Assembly: GCA_003225495.1 (NCBI GenBank)
Contig: QIAJ01000059.1
Coordinates: 1 to 54,953, forward strand
Direction: 5' to 3'
DNA: 54,953 nucleotides
From: Acidobacteriota bacterium
GTDB taxonomy: Bacteria > Acidobacteriota > Terriglobia > Terriglobales > Acidobacteriaceae
How positions within the stretch are numbered: position 1 is the first letter of the stretch; each line of letters begins with the position of its first letter. A program made the position numbers and the translations under genes. Shown piece after piece: positions 1 to 8,580 of the stretch. The notes under the pieces were generated by a model. The model worked only from the letters and a program-made list of their open reading frames with translations. It was not told the DNA's origin and made no database searches.

Positions 1-849
1 CGGCTGGGCGTTCTTGTGAATATCCACCGTGGACCACGACTTGTCGGCAGCGTGACAGCGTTTTTCAATCGCGCACTCTGCACACTTCGGTCCTCGCGCT
101 ACGCATAGCTTTCGTCCATGCCAGATGATCTGGTGAGAAAAACTCGTCCAGCGTTCCCGCGGAACGATCTGCATTAAATCCTGTTCAATCTTTTGAGCAT
201 CTTGGTGCTTCGTGAGTTCCAGGCGGCGGGTAATCCTTGTTACATGGGTGTCGACGACGACTCCCTCATTTTTCTTGAACCAGGTGCCAAGCACAACGTT
301 GGCTGTTTTGCGAGCGACCCCGGGAAGCGTCAAAAGTTCTTCCATGGTCTGTGGCACCGCACCCCCGAAATCGGAAACCACCTTGCGGGCTGCTCCCACG
401 ACTGACTTCGACTTGTTGCGGAAGAATCCTGTGGAACGAATGTCCGGCTCCAGTTCTTCGGGCTCAAGCGCGGCGAACTGCTGGACGGTTGGATATTTCT
501 CGAATAGTACAGGTGTCACCAAGTTGACCCTGACGTCGGTACATTGTGCGGAAAGAATCGTCGCCACCACCAGCTCCCACGCGTTCTTATGAGTTAGAGC
601 GCAGGTCACGCCCGGATACATTCGGTCCAGACCTTCGAGAATGGAGTTCACCCGCTCAGTGGAGAGAGGGTTGTACGTCCTCGAAGCCTTCTGGGTAGGT
701 ATTTTCGCGGATTGCGGTTTGGGCTTTATGGGTAGGCGCTCTGAGCCCTTGCGGATCGTGGAAAGCCTGGACGCGGGACGATTCTCCTTACTCGCGCCTT
801 CGTGGCGTCCGCTGCGGCTGGGTTGGCGCGGAGAATTACCGCGTGGCAT
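1..849 (-). CDS. nth: Endonuclease III (3' end outside window)
   Basis: Base-excision-repair DNA glycosylase/AP lyase acting on oxidised pyrimidines. I translated the minus strand: 283 codons with no stop up to the window edge, so the C-terminus is cut off. Visible hallmarks are the helix-hairpin-helix segment LPGVARKTANVVL with the catalytic Lys, the catalytic Asp in VVDTHVTR, and the 4Fe-4S loop Cys-X6-Cys-X2-Cys-X5-Cys (CVARGPKCAECAIEKRC). The roughly 60-residue N-terminal extension is rich in Arg, Lys and Ser and is not part of the usual fold of about 210 residues. The ATG at 849 is preferred over the in-frame ATG at 873 because AAGGAGA lies just upstream of it. Confidence 0.93.
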   Translation of the reverse strand, partial: MPRGNSPRQPSRSGRHEGASKENRPASRLSTIRKGSERLPIKPKPQSAKIPTQKASRTYNPLSTERVNSILEGLDRMYPGVTCALTHKNAWELVVATILSAQCTDVRVNLVTPVLFEKYPTVQQFAALEPEELEPDIRSTGFFRNKSKSVVGAARKVVSDFGGAVPQTMEELLTLPGVARKTANVVLGTWFKKNEGVVVDTHVTRITRRLELTKHQDAQKIEQDLMQIVPRERWTSFSHQIIWHGRKLCVARGPKCAECAIEKRCHAADKSWSTVDIHKNAQP

Positions 850-989
850 AGGGTCTCCTTGAGGAAGATTCATGGTAACAAAACGACGGAGCAACTCAGT
901 TGGACGCGCAGGAAGTGCCCATCGGTAACCGCGTTGTAATTGACTCGGCGTGACTCCGATGGGTAGTCTGAGAGTCAAAGGAAAAACCA

Positions 990-1214
990 GTGGCCGTGAA
1001 AGGCATCAAACTTGGGCAGGTCTGGCGGCAGGATTCAAGCGGTCAGGATTATCTCGTCACCAAGGTGTACAGCGAAGTGTTCAGCCAGTTTGCTGTGCTG
1101 CGTCCCGCGGAAGTCACCGCTCCCGATGCGCCGATCGTGAAGGTGAAGGTCGCCAAATCGGGAGAAGGGGTAACACTTCCCGGCTTCAGCTTTACTCAGG
1201 AAGGGGCCTTTTGA
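990..1214 (+). CDS. Small conserved-type hypothetical protein (74 aa)
   Basis: A 74-residue ORF with a GTG start and an AAAGGA-like ribosome site a few bases upstream. The protein looks like a compact all-beta domain: alternating Val/Lys strands (IVKVKVAKSGEG), a VWRQD segment near the start and an aromatic tail ending QEGAF. No signal peptide or membrane segment. It lies between divergent nth and the DedA gene. I do not recognise a family. Base composition and third-position GC fit a real gene better than the overlapping ORFs in other frames. Confidence 0.55.
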   Translation: MAVKGIKLGQVWRQDSSGQDYLVTKVYSEVFSQFAVLRPAEVTAPDAPIVKVKVAKSGEGVTLPGFSFTQEGAF

Positions 1215-1298
1215 CCTGGGCCTGGACGCAACCTGATAATTTGTCAACGCGAGCGCAGTGCGGGCCGTGGACGTTGGTGAGCTTCAAATCTTGATCGC

Positions 1299-1928
1299 AT
1301 GACCGAGAAAATTCTCGCTGTCCTGTTTCTCTTTATCAAATCCATCATCGGCAGCACCGGCTATGCCGGGATTGCCATCCTGATGGCGATCGAATCGGCC
1401 TGCATCCCGCTGCCTTCGGAATTAATCATGCCCTTCGCGGGCTATCTGGTCTTTGAAGGCAGCATGAACCTGTTTTGGGTTGCGACCGCCGGCGCTATTG
1501 GATGTAACCTCGGATCGCTGGTCGCCTATGAGATTGGGCACTACGGCGGGCGTCCTCTGGTCGAGCGTTATGGCCGTTGGATCCTGATGGGCCGCCGCGA
1601 GCTTGATTGGGCCGATCGCTTTTTTTCGCGCTGGGGCTATGCGGCCGTGCTCGTCGCGCGGATGCTACCGGTAATCCGCACATTTATCGCGCTGCCGGCC
1701 GGAATCGCGCGCATGCCGCGAGTAAAGTTCCACATCTATACATTTCTTGGTTCGTGGCCGTGGTGCTTCATCCTGGCTTGGGCTGGAATGAAACTGGGAG
1801 CAAACTGGCGCTCCCTTGGCAAGTACTTCCACCAGTTGGATGCCGTGATCGGAGTGCTGCTGGTGGCGGGGATCGGGTGGTTCGTCTGGTCGCATTGGAA
1901 GAATCGGATGGGCGCCACCGCACAATAA
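1299..1928 (+). CDS. DedA/VTT-family membrane protein
   Basis: Inner-membrane protein of the DedA (SNARE-associated/VTT) family, 209 aa, the usual length. DedA proteins support membrane homeostasis; some members flip polyprenyl or phospholipid carriers. The N-terminal half has the re-entrant region with the acidic residue in ESACIPLPSE followed by LIMPFAGYL. The family signature F..R..P..R is present as RFFSRWG then VARMLPVIRTF, followed by ALPAGIARM. Three further hydrophobic spans follow, including a C-terminal one near residues 180-198. The stop lies 3 bases before the converging end of the next gene. The member-specific substrate cannot be told. Confidence 0.88.
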   Translation: MTEKILAVLFLFIKSIIGSTGYAGIAILMAIESACIPLPSELIMPFAGYLVFEGSMNLFWVATAGAIGCNLGSLVAYEIGHYGGRPLVERYGRWILMGRRELDWADRFFSRWGYAAVLVARMLPVIRTFIALPAGIARMPRVKFHIYTFLGSWPWCFILAWAGMKLGANWRSLGKYFHQLDAVIGVLLVAGIGWFVWSHWKNRMGATAQ

Positions 1929-1931
1929 CTT

Positions 1932-2312
1932 TCACTCTCCGGATCTTGCCAATTGCGACGCTACCAATTGCCACTTCCCACCGCGTTTCAGCAACACGTC
2001 CAGGTACACATAGCGCACTTCGAATCTCTTGCCACCTGCTTCGACTACATCTGACTCTGATCCGTTCACCACCGCCATGTCGCCAAACACGCGAATTGCC
2101 CGGCCAGTTGAAACAATTGAGGGATAGCGAATCGCGCCCGTCCTGAAATTGTTGAGCACATTGTGCTTGGTGAACGCCTTCCCCGATTCGTTGTGCTGTA
2201 CGTAATCTTCAGCGAAGATTCGAGACAGGGCCTTCAGGTCGGCAGACATGAGAGCTCGATCTCCAGCTTCGTGGAGTTCGCGTATCTCCCTCTCATCTGC
2301 AGTTTCGTCCAT
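1932..2312 (-). CDS. NTF2/SnoaL-like (DUF4440-type) protein
   Basis: A 126-residue cytosolic protein with the cone-shaped NTF2-like fold: an N-terminal helix pair (ETADEREIRELHEAGDRAL), the conserved turn ALSRIFAEDYVQHNESG, and a C-terminal sheet with DVLLKRGGKWQLVASQ. DUF4440 proteins of this size are abundant in Acidobacteria and mostly unassigned. No signal peptide. It converges on the DedA gene with 3 bases between stops, so shared termination is likely. Confidence 0.75.
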   Translation of the reverse strand: MDETADEREIRELHEAGDRALMSADLKALSRIFAEDYVQHNESGKAFTKHNVLNNFRTGAIRYPSIVSTGRAIRVFGDMAVVNGSESDVVEAGGKRFEVRYVYLDVLLKRGGKWQLVASQLARSGE

Positions 2313-2442
2313 TATTCCTCCCGCTTAGCTGAGTGCACCAACATTTGGAAAGGCGTCGAAGATAAGCTGCCGGCGTTACTCGGCAGTAACTTTCGGCCCT
2401 CCAGCATAAACGTATAATCTCTGCGTCAGGCATAAAACCGGC

Positions 2443-3180
2443 ATGGGATTTTTAAGTTCACTTTTTTATCCATGGGGCTTCCTGCTCCAGGGGTTGGCGA
2501 TTGTGCACTTCATTCGCCGGCGGCCTGATAACTATTGGTTTTACGTCATTCTGTTTCTCGGGCCGATTGGCGCGGTTGTCTATCTGCTCGTCGAAGCTCT
2601 ACCCGACATTGGATTGGTGGGCCAATCTTTCAAAGTCTTTCCACGCCGCAAGCGCATCAGCCAGCTGGAAGCCACGATCCGCGATAATCCGTCGCCCGGT
2701 AACTACGAAGAACTGGGCGACTTGTACTTGGACGACGGCAAGATCGCCGCCGCCCGAGAAGCGTTTAACCGAGCAATCGGAGGCCGGGCGGATACGCCCG
2801 ATCCGTTCTACCGCCGTGGCATCTGCGCGATTCAGATGGGCGATTTTGCAGCCGCAGTACCTGATCTGGAAAGAGTCACAGGGAAAGTGCCGGACTACGA
2901 TTTTCAGCGCGCCGCGGGCTTACTGGCGCACGCGTACGCAAAAACCGGGCAAAGGGAAAAAGCAGAATCGCTCTTCCGCCAGGTGACAACCACTTCGACT
3001 CTTTCCGAAACCTACCTCCACTTCGCGGAGCTGCTCGCCGCTGAACAACGTACTCCCGAAGCCCGCGAGTGGGCACAGAAAGTCCTCGACAAAAAACCGA
3101 CCATGCCAGGTTATCTACGGAGGCGCGAACGGCCATGGTTTCGGCAGGCGAAGGGATTTCTTGGCCGCCTGCCGAAATAG
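2443..3180 (+). CDS. Membrane-anchored TPR protein
   Basis: 245 residues. Residues 1-60 contain two hydrophobic spans (around LLQGLAIVHFI and YVILFLGPIGAVVYLLVEAL), like the PLDc_N-type hairpin. The remainder is tetratricopeptide repeats, for example NYEELGDLYLDDGKIAAAREAFNRAI, DPFYRRGICAIQMGDFAAAVPDLE and LAHAYAKTGQREKAESLFRQV. It is likely a scaffold with the repeats on one face of the inner membrane; the partner is unknown. It converges on the DUF1440-like gene with only 6 bases between ends. Confidence 0.8.
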   Translation: MGFLSSLFYPWGFLLQGLAIVHFIRRRPDNYWFYVILFLGPIGAVVYLLVEALPDIGLVGQSFKVFPRRKRISQLEATIRDNPSPGNYEELGDLYLDDGKIAAAREAFNRAIGGRADTPDPFYRRGICAIQMGDFAAAVPDLERVTGKVPDYDFQRAAGLLAHAYAKTGQREKAESLFRQVTTTSTLSETYLHFAELLAAEQRTPEAREWAQKVLDKKPTMPGYLRRRERPWFRQAKGFLGRLPK

Positions 3181-3186
3181 CAGGTA

Positions 3187-3729
3187 TTAGAGCCATGCTC
3201 TGACTCTACGTCTTACAATTTCCGCGGTAGCTCCATAGACAAAATGTGAGAGTAGAGCATAGGCATGCTCCTGAGGCTCTGTTTCCGAGAATGACTTGGG
3301 CGAAAGGCCCAAGGCTGGCACTGCAATTTCGTCGGCACCGACAAAGATTGCGGCTCCGAATGGCAGACCGTATCCGCTCTTGATCTGTGGAACGTTTTCC
3401 GCCGTCGCTCCGTAGATGCCGCCGATCAGCGTTCCGAACGCATAGTGAACGATCGGCCCAGCTTTTTCTTTCTCGTTTGAATTCAGCGAGCGATGCAGAA
3501 AAGTATGTGAGAGTCGTTTGGCTGTCTTGACCGTGGCGTCTTCCGAGCCTTCCGGCTGTTCATTCTTTTTGTGCTCGGAGTCTGGCGAGGAGGATTTCCT
3601 ATTCTGCTGCAGCTTCTTTGCGATTGCCTCCATCCCCGTTTGAGCTTCAGTCATCACCCATGAAGCAACTAAGCCTCCTGCCAGGCCAGCCACGGCTCCC
3701 TTCCAAAGCGACTTTCTACGACGTGCCAT
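3187..3729 (-). CDS. DUF1440/YagU-like membrane protein
   Basis: 180 residues. A basic N-terminus (MARRRKSLWKG) leads into a Gly/Ala-rich span (AVAGLAGGLVASWVMTEAQ). A long hydrophilic insertion with Ser, Asp and Lys follows, then two more amphipathic or hydrophobic stretches around HYAFGTLIGGIYGATAE and GLPFGAAIFVGADEIAVPALGL. The pattern of GxxxG-rich helices and the HYAFGT...GA segment resembles DUF1440 (E. coli YagU), a poorly characterised inner-membrane family. Assignment is by pattern only. Confidence 0.65.
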   Translation of the reverse strand: MARRRKSLWKGAVAGLAGGLVASWVMTEAQTGMEAIAKKLQQNRKSSSPDSEHKKNEQPEGSEDATVKTAKRLSHTFLHRSLNSNEKEKAGPIVHYAFGTLIGGIYGATAENVPQIKSGYGLPFGAAIFVGADEIAVPALGLSPKSFSETEPQEHAYALLSHFVYGATAEIVRRRVRAWL

Positions 3730-3863
3730 AAAAGCCTCCGGCTCTTGGATGGCGCGCTAATCCCATTGGTCGCCCCGTTTCTGAAAATCACTCCGGACTC
3801 AGCGCAGCACGGTATTTCACCCTACCCCGCGAGCAGAAACCGAAGGTGTATTCTTGTGCGCGA

Positions 3864-5069
3864 ATGAGAATCAGCTACCTGGAATGCACCCGCTGCGGCG
3901 AACATTTTCCCGCTGATCGTCCACAAAATGTTTGTCTAAAAGATGGCGGTGTGCTTTACGTCCGCTACGATCTCGCCAGTTTGCGCGGCAAGGTGCGGCG
4001 TGAAGATCTTGCCGGCCGTGCTGCCAGCATGTGGCGGTACTCCGAAGCCCTTCCCGATGCCACGCCGGTAACGCTTGGCGAGGGCTTCACGCCTATGTTG
4101 CCTAGCCGCGAACATCGCAATGTGTTCATTAAAGATGAGGGATTGAACCCGACGGGATCATTCAAAGCGCGAGGCATGTCCGCCGCGGTGACGATGGCGA
4201 AGCATTATGGTCTGAAGAAGCTGGCGGCGCCTTCGGCGGGGAATGCAGGTGGCGCGCTGGCGGCCTATGCAGCGGCCGCTGGAATGGAGGCGTACATCTT
4301 CATGCCGAAGGATGTACCGGTAGCGAACCGTATGGAGTGCGATTACTACGGAGCGCATGTGACGCTGGTCGATGGCCTGATCAGTGACTGCGGGCGCATG
4401 GTGGCGGAGCGCAAAGAAAAGGAAGGATGGTTCGACGTCTCGACCCTGAAAGAGCCCTTTCGTGTCGAAGGCAAGAAGACCATGGGGTACGAAGTCGCCG
4501 AGCAATTGGGATGGAAGTTGCCGCAGGGGATTATTTATCCGACGGGCGGCGGCGTTGGAATGATCGGTATGTGGAAGGCGTTCGACGAAATGGAGCAATT
4601 GGGCTGGATTGGTCCAGAACGCCCAAAGATGGTGACCGTGCAAGCAGCGGGCTGCGCACCAATCGTCGTGGCATGGGAAGGAGGGAAGAGCGTGTCAGAA
4701 ATGTGGACCGACGCGAAGACTTTCGCAGCCGGACTGCGTGTGCCCAAGGCCCATGGCGACTATCTTGTTCTCGATACTATCAAGAAGAGCAAGGGAACGG
4801 CGGTCGCCGTGACGGATGATGAAATCCTCGATGCGGTTCGCCATTGGGCTAGCGTCGAAGGAGTCTTTGCGGCGCCGGAAGGGGCCGCGGCGTTGGTCGC
4901 GTATCAAAAGCTGCGAACCAATGGATTTTTTCACGAGCGAGATGTGGTCGTGCTCTTCAATACCGGCACAGCTTACAAGTATCTCGACATGATGGAAGCG
5001 AAGCGAAGAACAATCCGGCCCGAACTACCGGCATCGCGCAACATTGGTGGAATCATCGGGCCGTATTGA
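3864..5069 (+). CDS. thrC: Threonine synthase
   Basis: PLP enzyme converting O-phospho-L-homoserine to L-threonine. Starting at ATG 3864 the protein is 401 aa; a GTG at 3846 in the same frame adds six residues. An N-terminal Cys pair (ECTRCGE, plus a Cys about 20 residues on) forms the zinc-ribbon-like cap common in this subgroup. The PLP lysine is in NPTGSFKARG. The phosphate-binding Gly-rich loop is YPTGGGVGMIG, and a second conserved stretch is PSAGNAGGALAAYAA. The gene stops 34 bases before the pcm start, so the two may be co-transcribed. Other fold-type II lyases are possible but fit the N-terminus less well. Confidence 0.9.
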   Translation: MRISYLECTRCGEHFPADRPQNVCLKDGGVLYVRYDLASLRGKVRREDLAGRAASMWRYSEALPDATPVTLGEGFTPMLPSREHRNVFIKDEGLNPTGSFKARGMSAAVTMAKHYGLKKLAAPSAGNAGGALAAYAAAAGMEAYIFMPKDVPVANRMECDYYGAHVTLVDGLISDCGRMVAERKEKEGWFDVSTLKEPFRVEGKKTMGYEVAEQLGWKLPQGIIYPTGGGVGMIGMWKAFDEMEQLGWIGPERPKMVTVQAAGCAPIVVAWEGGKSVSEMWTDAKTFAAGLRVPKAHGDYLVLDTIKKSKGTAVAVTDDEILDAVRHWASVEGVFAAPEGAAALVAYQKLRTNGFFHERDVVVLFNTGTAYKYLDMMEAKRRTIRPELPASRNIGGIIGPY

Positions 5070-5103
5070 ATTACGAAGGACCCTCATCGGGCTCGCACAA
5101 GCC

Positions 5104-5766
5104 ATGGTATCTCCATTTCAGAATGAATCGTTCGAGGTGAAGCGGGCACGGATGGTCCGCACCCAGTTAGAGGAGCGAGGCATTCATGATCGCAGGGTAT
5201 TGGATGCCATGCAGCAAGTGCCACGGCACGAATTTGTCCCGGAACCGCTTCGTGGCGATGCTTATGAGGACCACCCGCTCCCGATCGGCGCCGGACAGAC
5301 TATCTCGCAACCTTACATCGTTGCGGTTATGCTGCAGCACGTCGCCCTCCAATCCAGCGATCGAGTACTCGAAGTAGGAACGGGCTCCGGCTATGTAACA
5401 GCACTTTTGTCGCAAATGTGCGCGGAGGTGTACTCGATCGAACGCCACCGCAAGCTCGCAGCAACCGCAGAAGAGACACTCGCAAGGCTGGGTTATTCCA
5501 ACGTGAAGATTCGCGTAGGAGACGGGGGCCAGGGCTGGCCCGAATACGCTCCCTTCGACGCGATCGTAGTTTCCGCCGCAACCTCCGAAATGCCGCCAGC
5601 GTTGTTTGCGCAGCTGCGCGAAGGCGGGCGCATGATGGTACCCGTCGGTCCGCCAACCAGCCAGCAGCTAGAGTTGATTCGAAAGATCAACGGACAGGCC
5701 GAAGTGCAGGTCCTCGAAGGCTGCCGCTTTGTGCCGCTGGTCGAAGGAAAAGCGGCTAGTGATTAG
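5104..5766 (+). CDS. pcm: Protein-L-isoaspartate O-methyltransferase
   Basis: Repairs isoaspartyl residues in aged proteins using S-adenosylmethionine. 220 residues from ATG 5104; the open frame extends back into thrC, but nothing upstream of 5104 resembles the family. Markers: RVLDAMQQVPRHEFVP, PLPIGAGQTISQPYIVA (isoaspartate pocket), VLEVGTGSGYVTALL (SAM motif I), YSIERH, and a C-terminal GGRMMVPVG. Full length, cytosolic. Confidence 0.93.
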   Translation: MVSPFQNESFEVKRARMVRTQLEERGIHDRRVLDAMQQVPRHEFVPEPLRGDAYEDHPLPIGAGQTISQPYIVAVMLQHVALQSSDRVLEVGTGSGYVTALLSQMCAEVYSIERHRKLAATAEETLARLGYSNVKIRVGDGGQGWPEYAPFDAIVVSAATSEMPPALFAQLREGGRMMVPVGPPTSQQLELIRKINGQAEVQVLEGCRFVPLVEGKAASD

Positions 5767-5860
5767 TGCTGGTGGTCAGCCAACCCCTCGTGAGTCCGCA
5801 ATCCTGGGCCCCTCTTAAGCAATCGCCACCCCTCCGTAACCGCTGCTTTACAATGTTTTT

Positions 5861-6724
5861 GTGGGCGTCCTCAAAAATTTCAGGACTACGCTGGAGATGA
5901 TTAAGTGGGAGCATTCTATTTTTGCGCTTCCCTTTGCCTTGTGCGGTGCGATGCTGGCCGCCGGCGGCCTGCCTGCGTGGCATCAACTTGGATGGATCAT
6001 CGTAGCGATGGTTTCGGCGCGCTCCGCTGCAATGGCGTTCAATCGTCTTGCCGATGCTTCCATTGACGCCGCCAACCCGCGCACGAGTATTCGCGCCTTG
6101 CCGGCCGGGCACCTGACTACTTCGTTTGTCAGTACATTCGTGGTTATTTCCTGTGCGATTTTCGTCCTGGCAGCCTCGCAGCTCAATCACCTCACGCTGC
6201 TGCTCTCTCCAGTTGCACTCGGAATTGTATTGCTCTATTCCTATTCCAAGCGTTTCACGCGGTGGTCGCATCTTTTTCTTGGATTTGCTCTCGGGATTGC
6301 ACCCGCTGCGGCCTGGATCGCGGTCCGAGGTTCGCTCGATCCGCGGATCTTATTGCTGACCGCCGCAGTTACATTCTGGGTGGGAGGGTTCGACGTGATC
6401 TATGCCTGCCAGGATTTTGACTTCGACCGCAGCCATGGATTGCACTCCCTGCCTCGGCACCTGGGAATCCATGCCGCGTTGTGGGTTGCGCGTATCTTCC
6501 ATCTGGCCATGCTCGCCTTGCTGGTCGCACTGGTGTTGGTCTTCGGACTCGGCAAACTGGCGGTTATCGGAGTGATTGCTGTTGCCGCGCTTTTGACCTA
6601 CGAACATTCCCTGGTGCGACAAGACGACTTGAGCAAATTGAACGCGGCGTTTTTCACGATGAATGGCGTGATCGCGGTAGTCTTTTTTGTATTCATTGGC
6701 GCCGATTTGTTATTTCCAATTTGA
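5861..6724 (+). CDS. mqnP: UbiA-family prenyltransferase, probably of the futalosine menaquinone pathway
   Basis: Integral membrane aromatic prenyltransferase, 287 aa with eight or nine hydrophobic spans. The two Asp-rich diphosphate-binding motifs are visible: FNRLADASIDAANPRT (about residue 60) and YACQDFDFDRSHGLHSLP (about 180). The next gene is mqnE, so its role is most likely prenylation in the futalosine route to menaquinone (MqnP) rather than ubiquinone synthesis; that choice is inference from context. GTG start at 5861. The gene ends 68 bases before the mqnE start. Confidence 0.85.
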   Translation: MGVLKNFRTTLEMIKWEHSIFALPFALCGAMLAAGGLPAWHQLGWIIVAMVSARSAAMAFNRLADASIDAANPRTSIRALPAGHLTTSFVSTFVVISCAIFVLAASQLNHLTLLLSPVALGIVLLYSYSKRFTRWSHLFLGFALGIAPAAAWIAVRGSLDPRILLLTAAVTFWVGGFDVIYACQDFDFDRSHGLHSLPRHLGIHAALWVARIFHLAMLALLVALVLVFGLGKLAVIGVIAVAALLTYEHSLVRQDDLSKLNAAFFTMNGVIAVVFFVFIGADLLFPI

Positions 6725-6792
6725 AGAAAGCAGAACCGCTGAACTTACAGCGCGAGTGGGACCGACCCGTGCGCGCTGGTATTATTAAGACG

Positions 6793-7920
6793 ATGGCCAC
6801 CCATCCATTCCAGACCGACGACGTCCGTCTCAATCCGATCAAAGATAAAGTTTTGGCTGGGCAGCGGCTCACTGAGACCGACGCCTTGACGTTGTATGCG
6901 ACCGGCGACATCCTTGCTGTAGGCTGGCTGGCAAACTGGGTGCGCGAACGAATGCACGGCGACACGGCCTATTTCAACGTCAACCGCCACATCAATCCGA
7001 CGAACGTCTGTGTGGCGGCGTGCCGGCTGTGCGCGTTTGGCCGAAAGAAAGATGCTCCCGGCGCTTATACCATGGCGCTCGAAGAGGCCTTTACAACCGC
7101 GGCTTCCGGTTACTCGGAAGCGATCACAGAGTTTCACATTGTCGGCGGTCTCCATCCTGACCTGCCGTTTCAATATTTCCTCGACCTCGTCTCGGGACTG
7201 AAAGAGCGTTTCCCGCAGGTTCACCTGAAGGCCTTCACCATGGTGGAAGTCGCGTACCTCGCGAAGCGGGCGAAGCTCTCGATCCAGGAGACATTGCAAC
7301 AGATGAAGGATGCAGGCGTCGACTCGCTTCCGGGTGGGGGTGCTGAAATATTCTCTGACCGCGTGCGCCACATTATTTGCGATCACAAGATCGACGGCGA
7401 TCAATGGCTCGACACCGCTCGGCTCGCACATCAGATCGGCCTGAAGTCGAATGCCACCATGCTGTATGGTCACATCGAGAACGACGAAGACCGCGTCGAT
7501 CACCTGCTCAAGCTCAGAGCGCTACAGGATGAGACCGGCGGCTTCCAGACATTCATCCCGCTGGCATTCCACCCGGCGAACACGCCGTTGCAACATCTTC
7601 CGACCACTACCGGCATGCTGGACATCAAACAGATTGCGGTCAGCCGTCTGGTGCTCGACAATTTCCCGCACGTCAAGTCCTACTGGCAAATGATGACTCC
7701 CAAGATCGCGCAGATTTCTTTGCGTTTCGGCGCGGATGACATCGACGGAACGGTTGTGGAAGAGAAAATTTATCACGATGCCGGCGCCACGACTCCGCAA
7801 GGGCTGCGGCGGCAGGATCTGATTCGTCTGATCACGGAAGCTGGACGCGAACCGGTCGAGCGTGACACGTTGTATCGGCCCGTTACGCGAACGGAAACCT
7901 CATTTACGGTTTCGGTTTAG
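6793..7920 (+). CDS. mqnE: Aminofutalosine synthase, radical SAM
   Basis: Radical-SAM enzyme joining 3-(1-carboxyvinyloxy)benzoate and SAM to form aminofutalosine, an early step of the futalosine menaquinone pathway. The 375-residue protein has the 4Fe-4S motif Cys-X3-Cys-X2-Cys in NVCVAACRLCAFGR, preceded by NRHINPTN. Further family markers are EFHIVGGLHPDLPF, KAFTMVEV, DSLPGGGAEIF and the C-terminal SLRFGADDIDGTVVEEKI. ATG 6793 is chosen because everything upstream overlaps the prenyltransferase and does not resemble the family. MqnC is a paralogue with similar motifs, but the overall pattern fits MqnE. Confidence 0.9.
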   Translation: MATHPFQTDDVRLNPIKDKVLAGQRLTETDALTLYATGDILAVGWLANWVRERMHGDTAYFNVNRHINPTNVCVAACRLCAFGRKKDAPGAYTMALEEAFTTAASGYSEAITEFHIVGGLHPDLPFQYFLDLVSGLKERFPQVHLKAFTMVEVAYLAKRAKLSIQETLQQMKDAGVDSLPGGGAEIFSDRVRHIICDHKIDGDQWLDTARLAHQIGLKSNATMLYGHIENDEDRVDHLLKLRALQDETGGFQTFIPLAFHPANTPLQHLPTTTGMLDIKQIAVSRLVLDNFPHVKSYWQMMTPKIAQISLRFGADDIDGTVVEEKIYHDAGATTPQGLRRQDLIRLITEAGREPVERDTLYRPVTRTETSFTVSV

Positions 7921-7966
7921 GCGGGAGGCGCCTGGAACTTCGACGCACCCTGTGCATCTAAACACC

Positions 7967-8506
7967 ATGGCAAAAGAGGAAACAGCAGTCTTCGGCGGAG
8001 GTTGCTTCTGGTGAATTGAAGCTATTTTCCAGCGCCTTACAGGTGTTACACATGTCGAGTCCGGATACATGGGCGGACAGATTGAGAATCCGACCTACCG
8101 GCAAGTCTGCGGCGGCGACACCGGGCATGTCGAAGTCGTGCGGGTGACCTTCAATCCCGATGAAATTACCTACCGCGAGCTTCTCGACGTGTTTTTCACG
8201 GTACACGATCCGACGACGTTAAACCGGCAGGGAAATGACGCGGGAGAGCAGTATCGCTCGGTCATTTTTTACAGCGATGAACAACAGCAGCAGATCGCGG
8301 AACAAATGATTGCACAGCTGAATGCGGACAAAGCCTTCCCGGAGCCGATTGTGACTGCTGTTGAGCCGGCAGAGAAGTTCTATGCTGCAGAGGACTACCA
8401 TCAGAACTACTACAACGAAAATTCACGCCAGCCTTACTGCATGTTTGTGATCTCACCCAAACTGGCGAAATTCGAAAAGAAGTTTGCCGAGAAGATGCGG
8501 GCGTAG
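7967..8506 (+). pseudogene. msrA: Peptide methionine sulfoxide reductase A, interrupted by in-frame UGA at codon 16
   Basis: Reduces methionine-S-sulfoxide in proteins. From ATG 7967 the frame reads through GGGCFW, meets TGA at 8012-8014, and continues in the same frame for 164 codons to a normal stop at 8506. Total length (180 codons) is normal for MsrA. The UGA falls right after the catalytic motif GCFW, where many bacterial homologues have Cys (GCFWC). Downstream markers are intact: ESGYMGG, DTGHVEVV, HDPTTLNRQGNDAGEQYRS, EDYHQNY and the putative resolving Cys in QPYCMF. The fragment that could start at an internal ATG (8052 or 8069) would lack the catalytic Cys. It is a fresh nonsense mutation, an assembly error or a recoded codon; no strong SECIS-like hairpin was evident by eye. 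Confidence 0.8.
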
Positions 8507-8580
8507 GTGAACAGAGTACCGCAACACGCTTTGAAATTCAGCGTGCTCTAGTCTCGGGACAGCCGGCACAACCTCGCCAA

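Noticed and set aside
5756..6271. 171-residue minus-strand ORF antisense to the prenyltransferase gene
   Set aside because: Very Arg/Gly-rich, typical of a shadow frame in GC-rich DNA; the plus-strand gene is certain.
6745..7503. 252-residue minus-strand ORF antisense to mqnE
   Set aside because: Mirror frame of a confident radical-SAM gene; no domain-like pattern.
8012..8060. Bacterial SECIS element after the msrA UGA
   Set aside because: Only a weak 5-bp stem (GCGCC/GGTGT with G-U pairs) could be drawn and its loop lacks the expected GU at the right place; not claimed.
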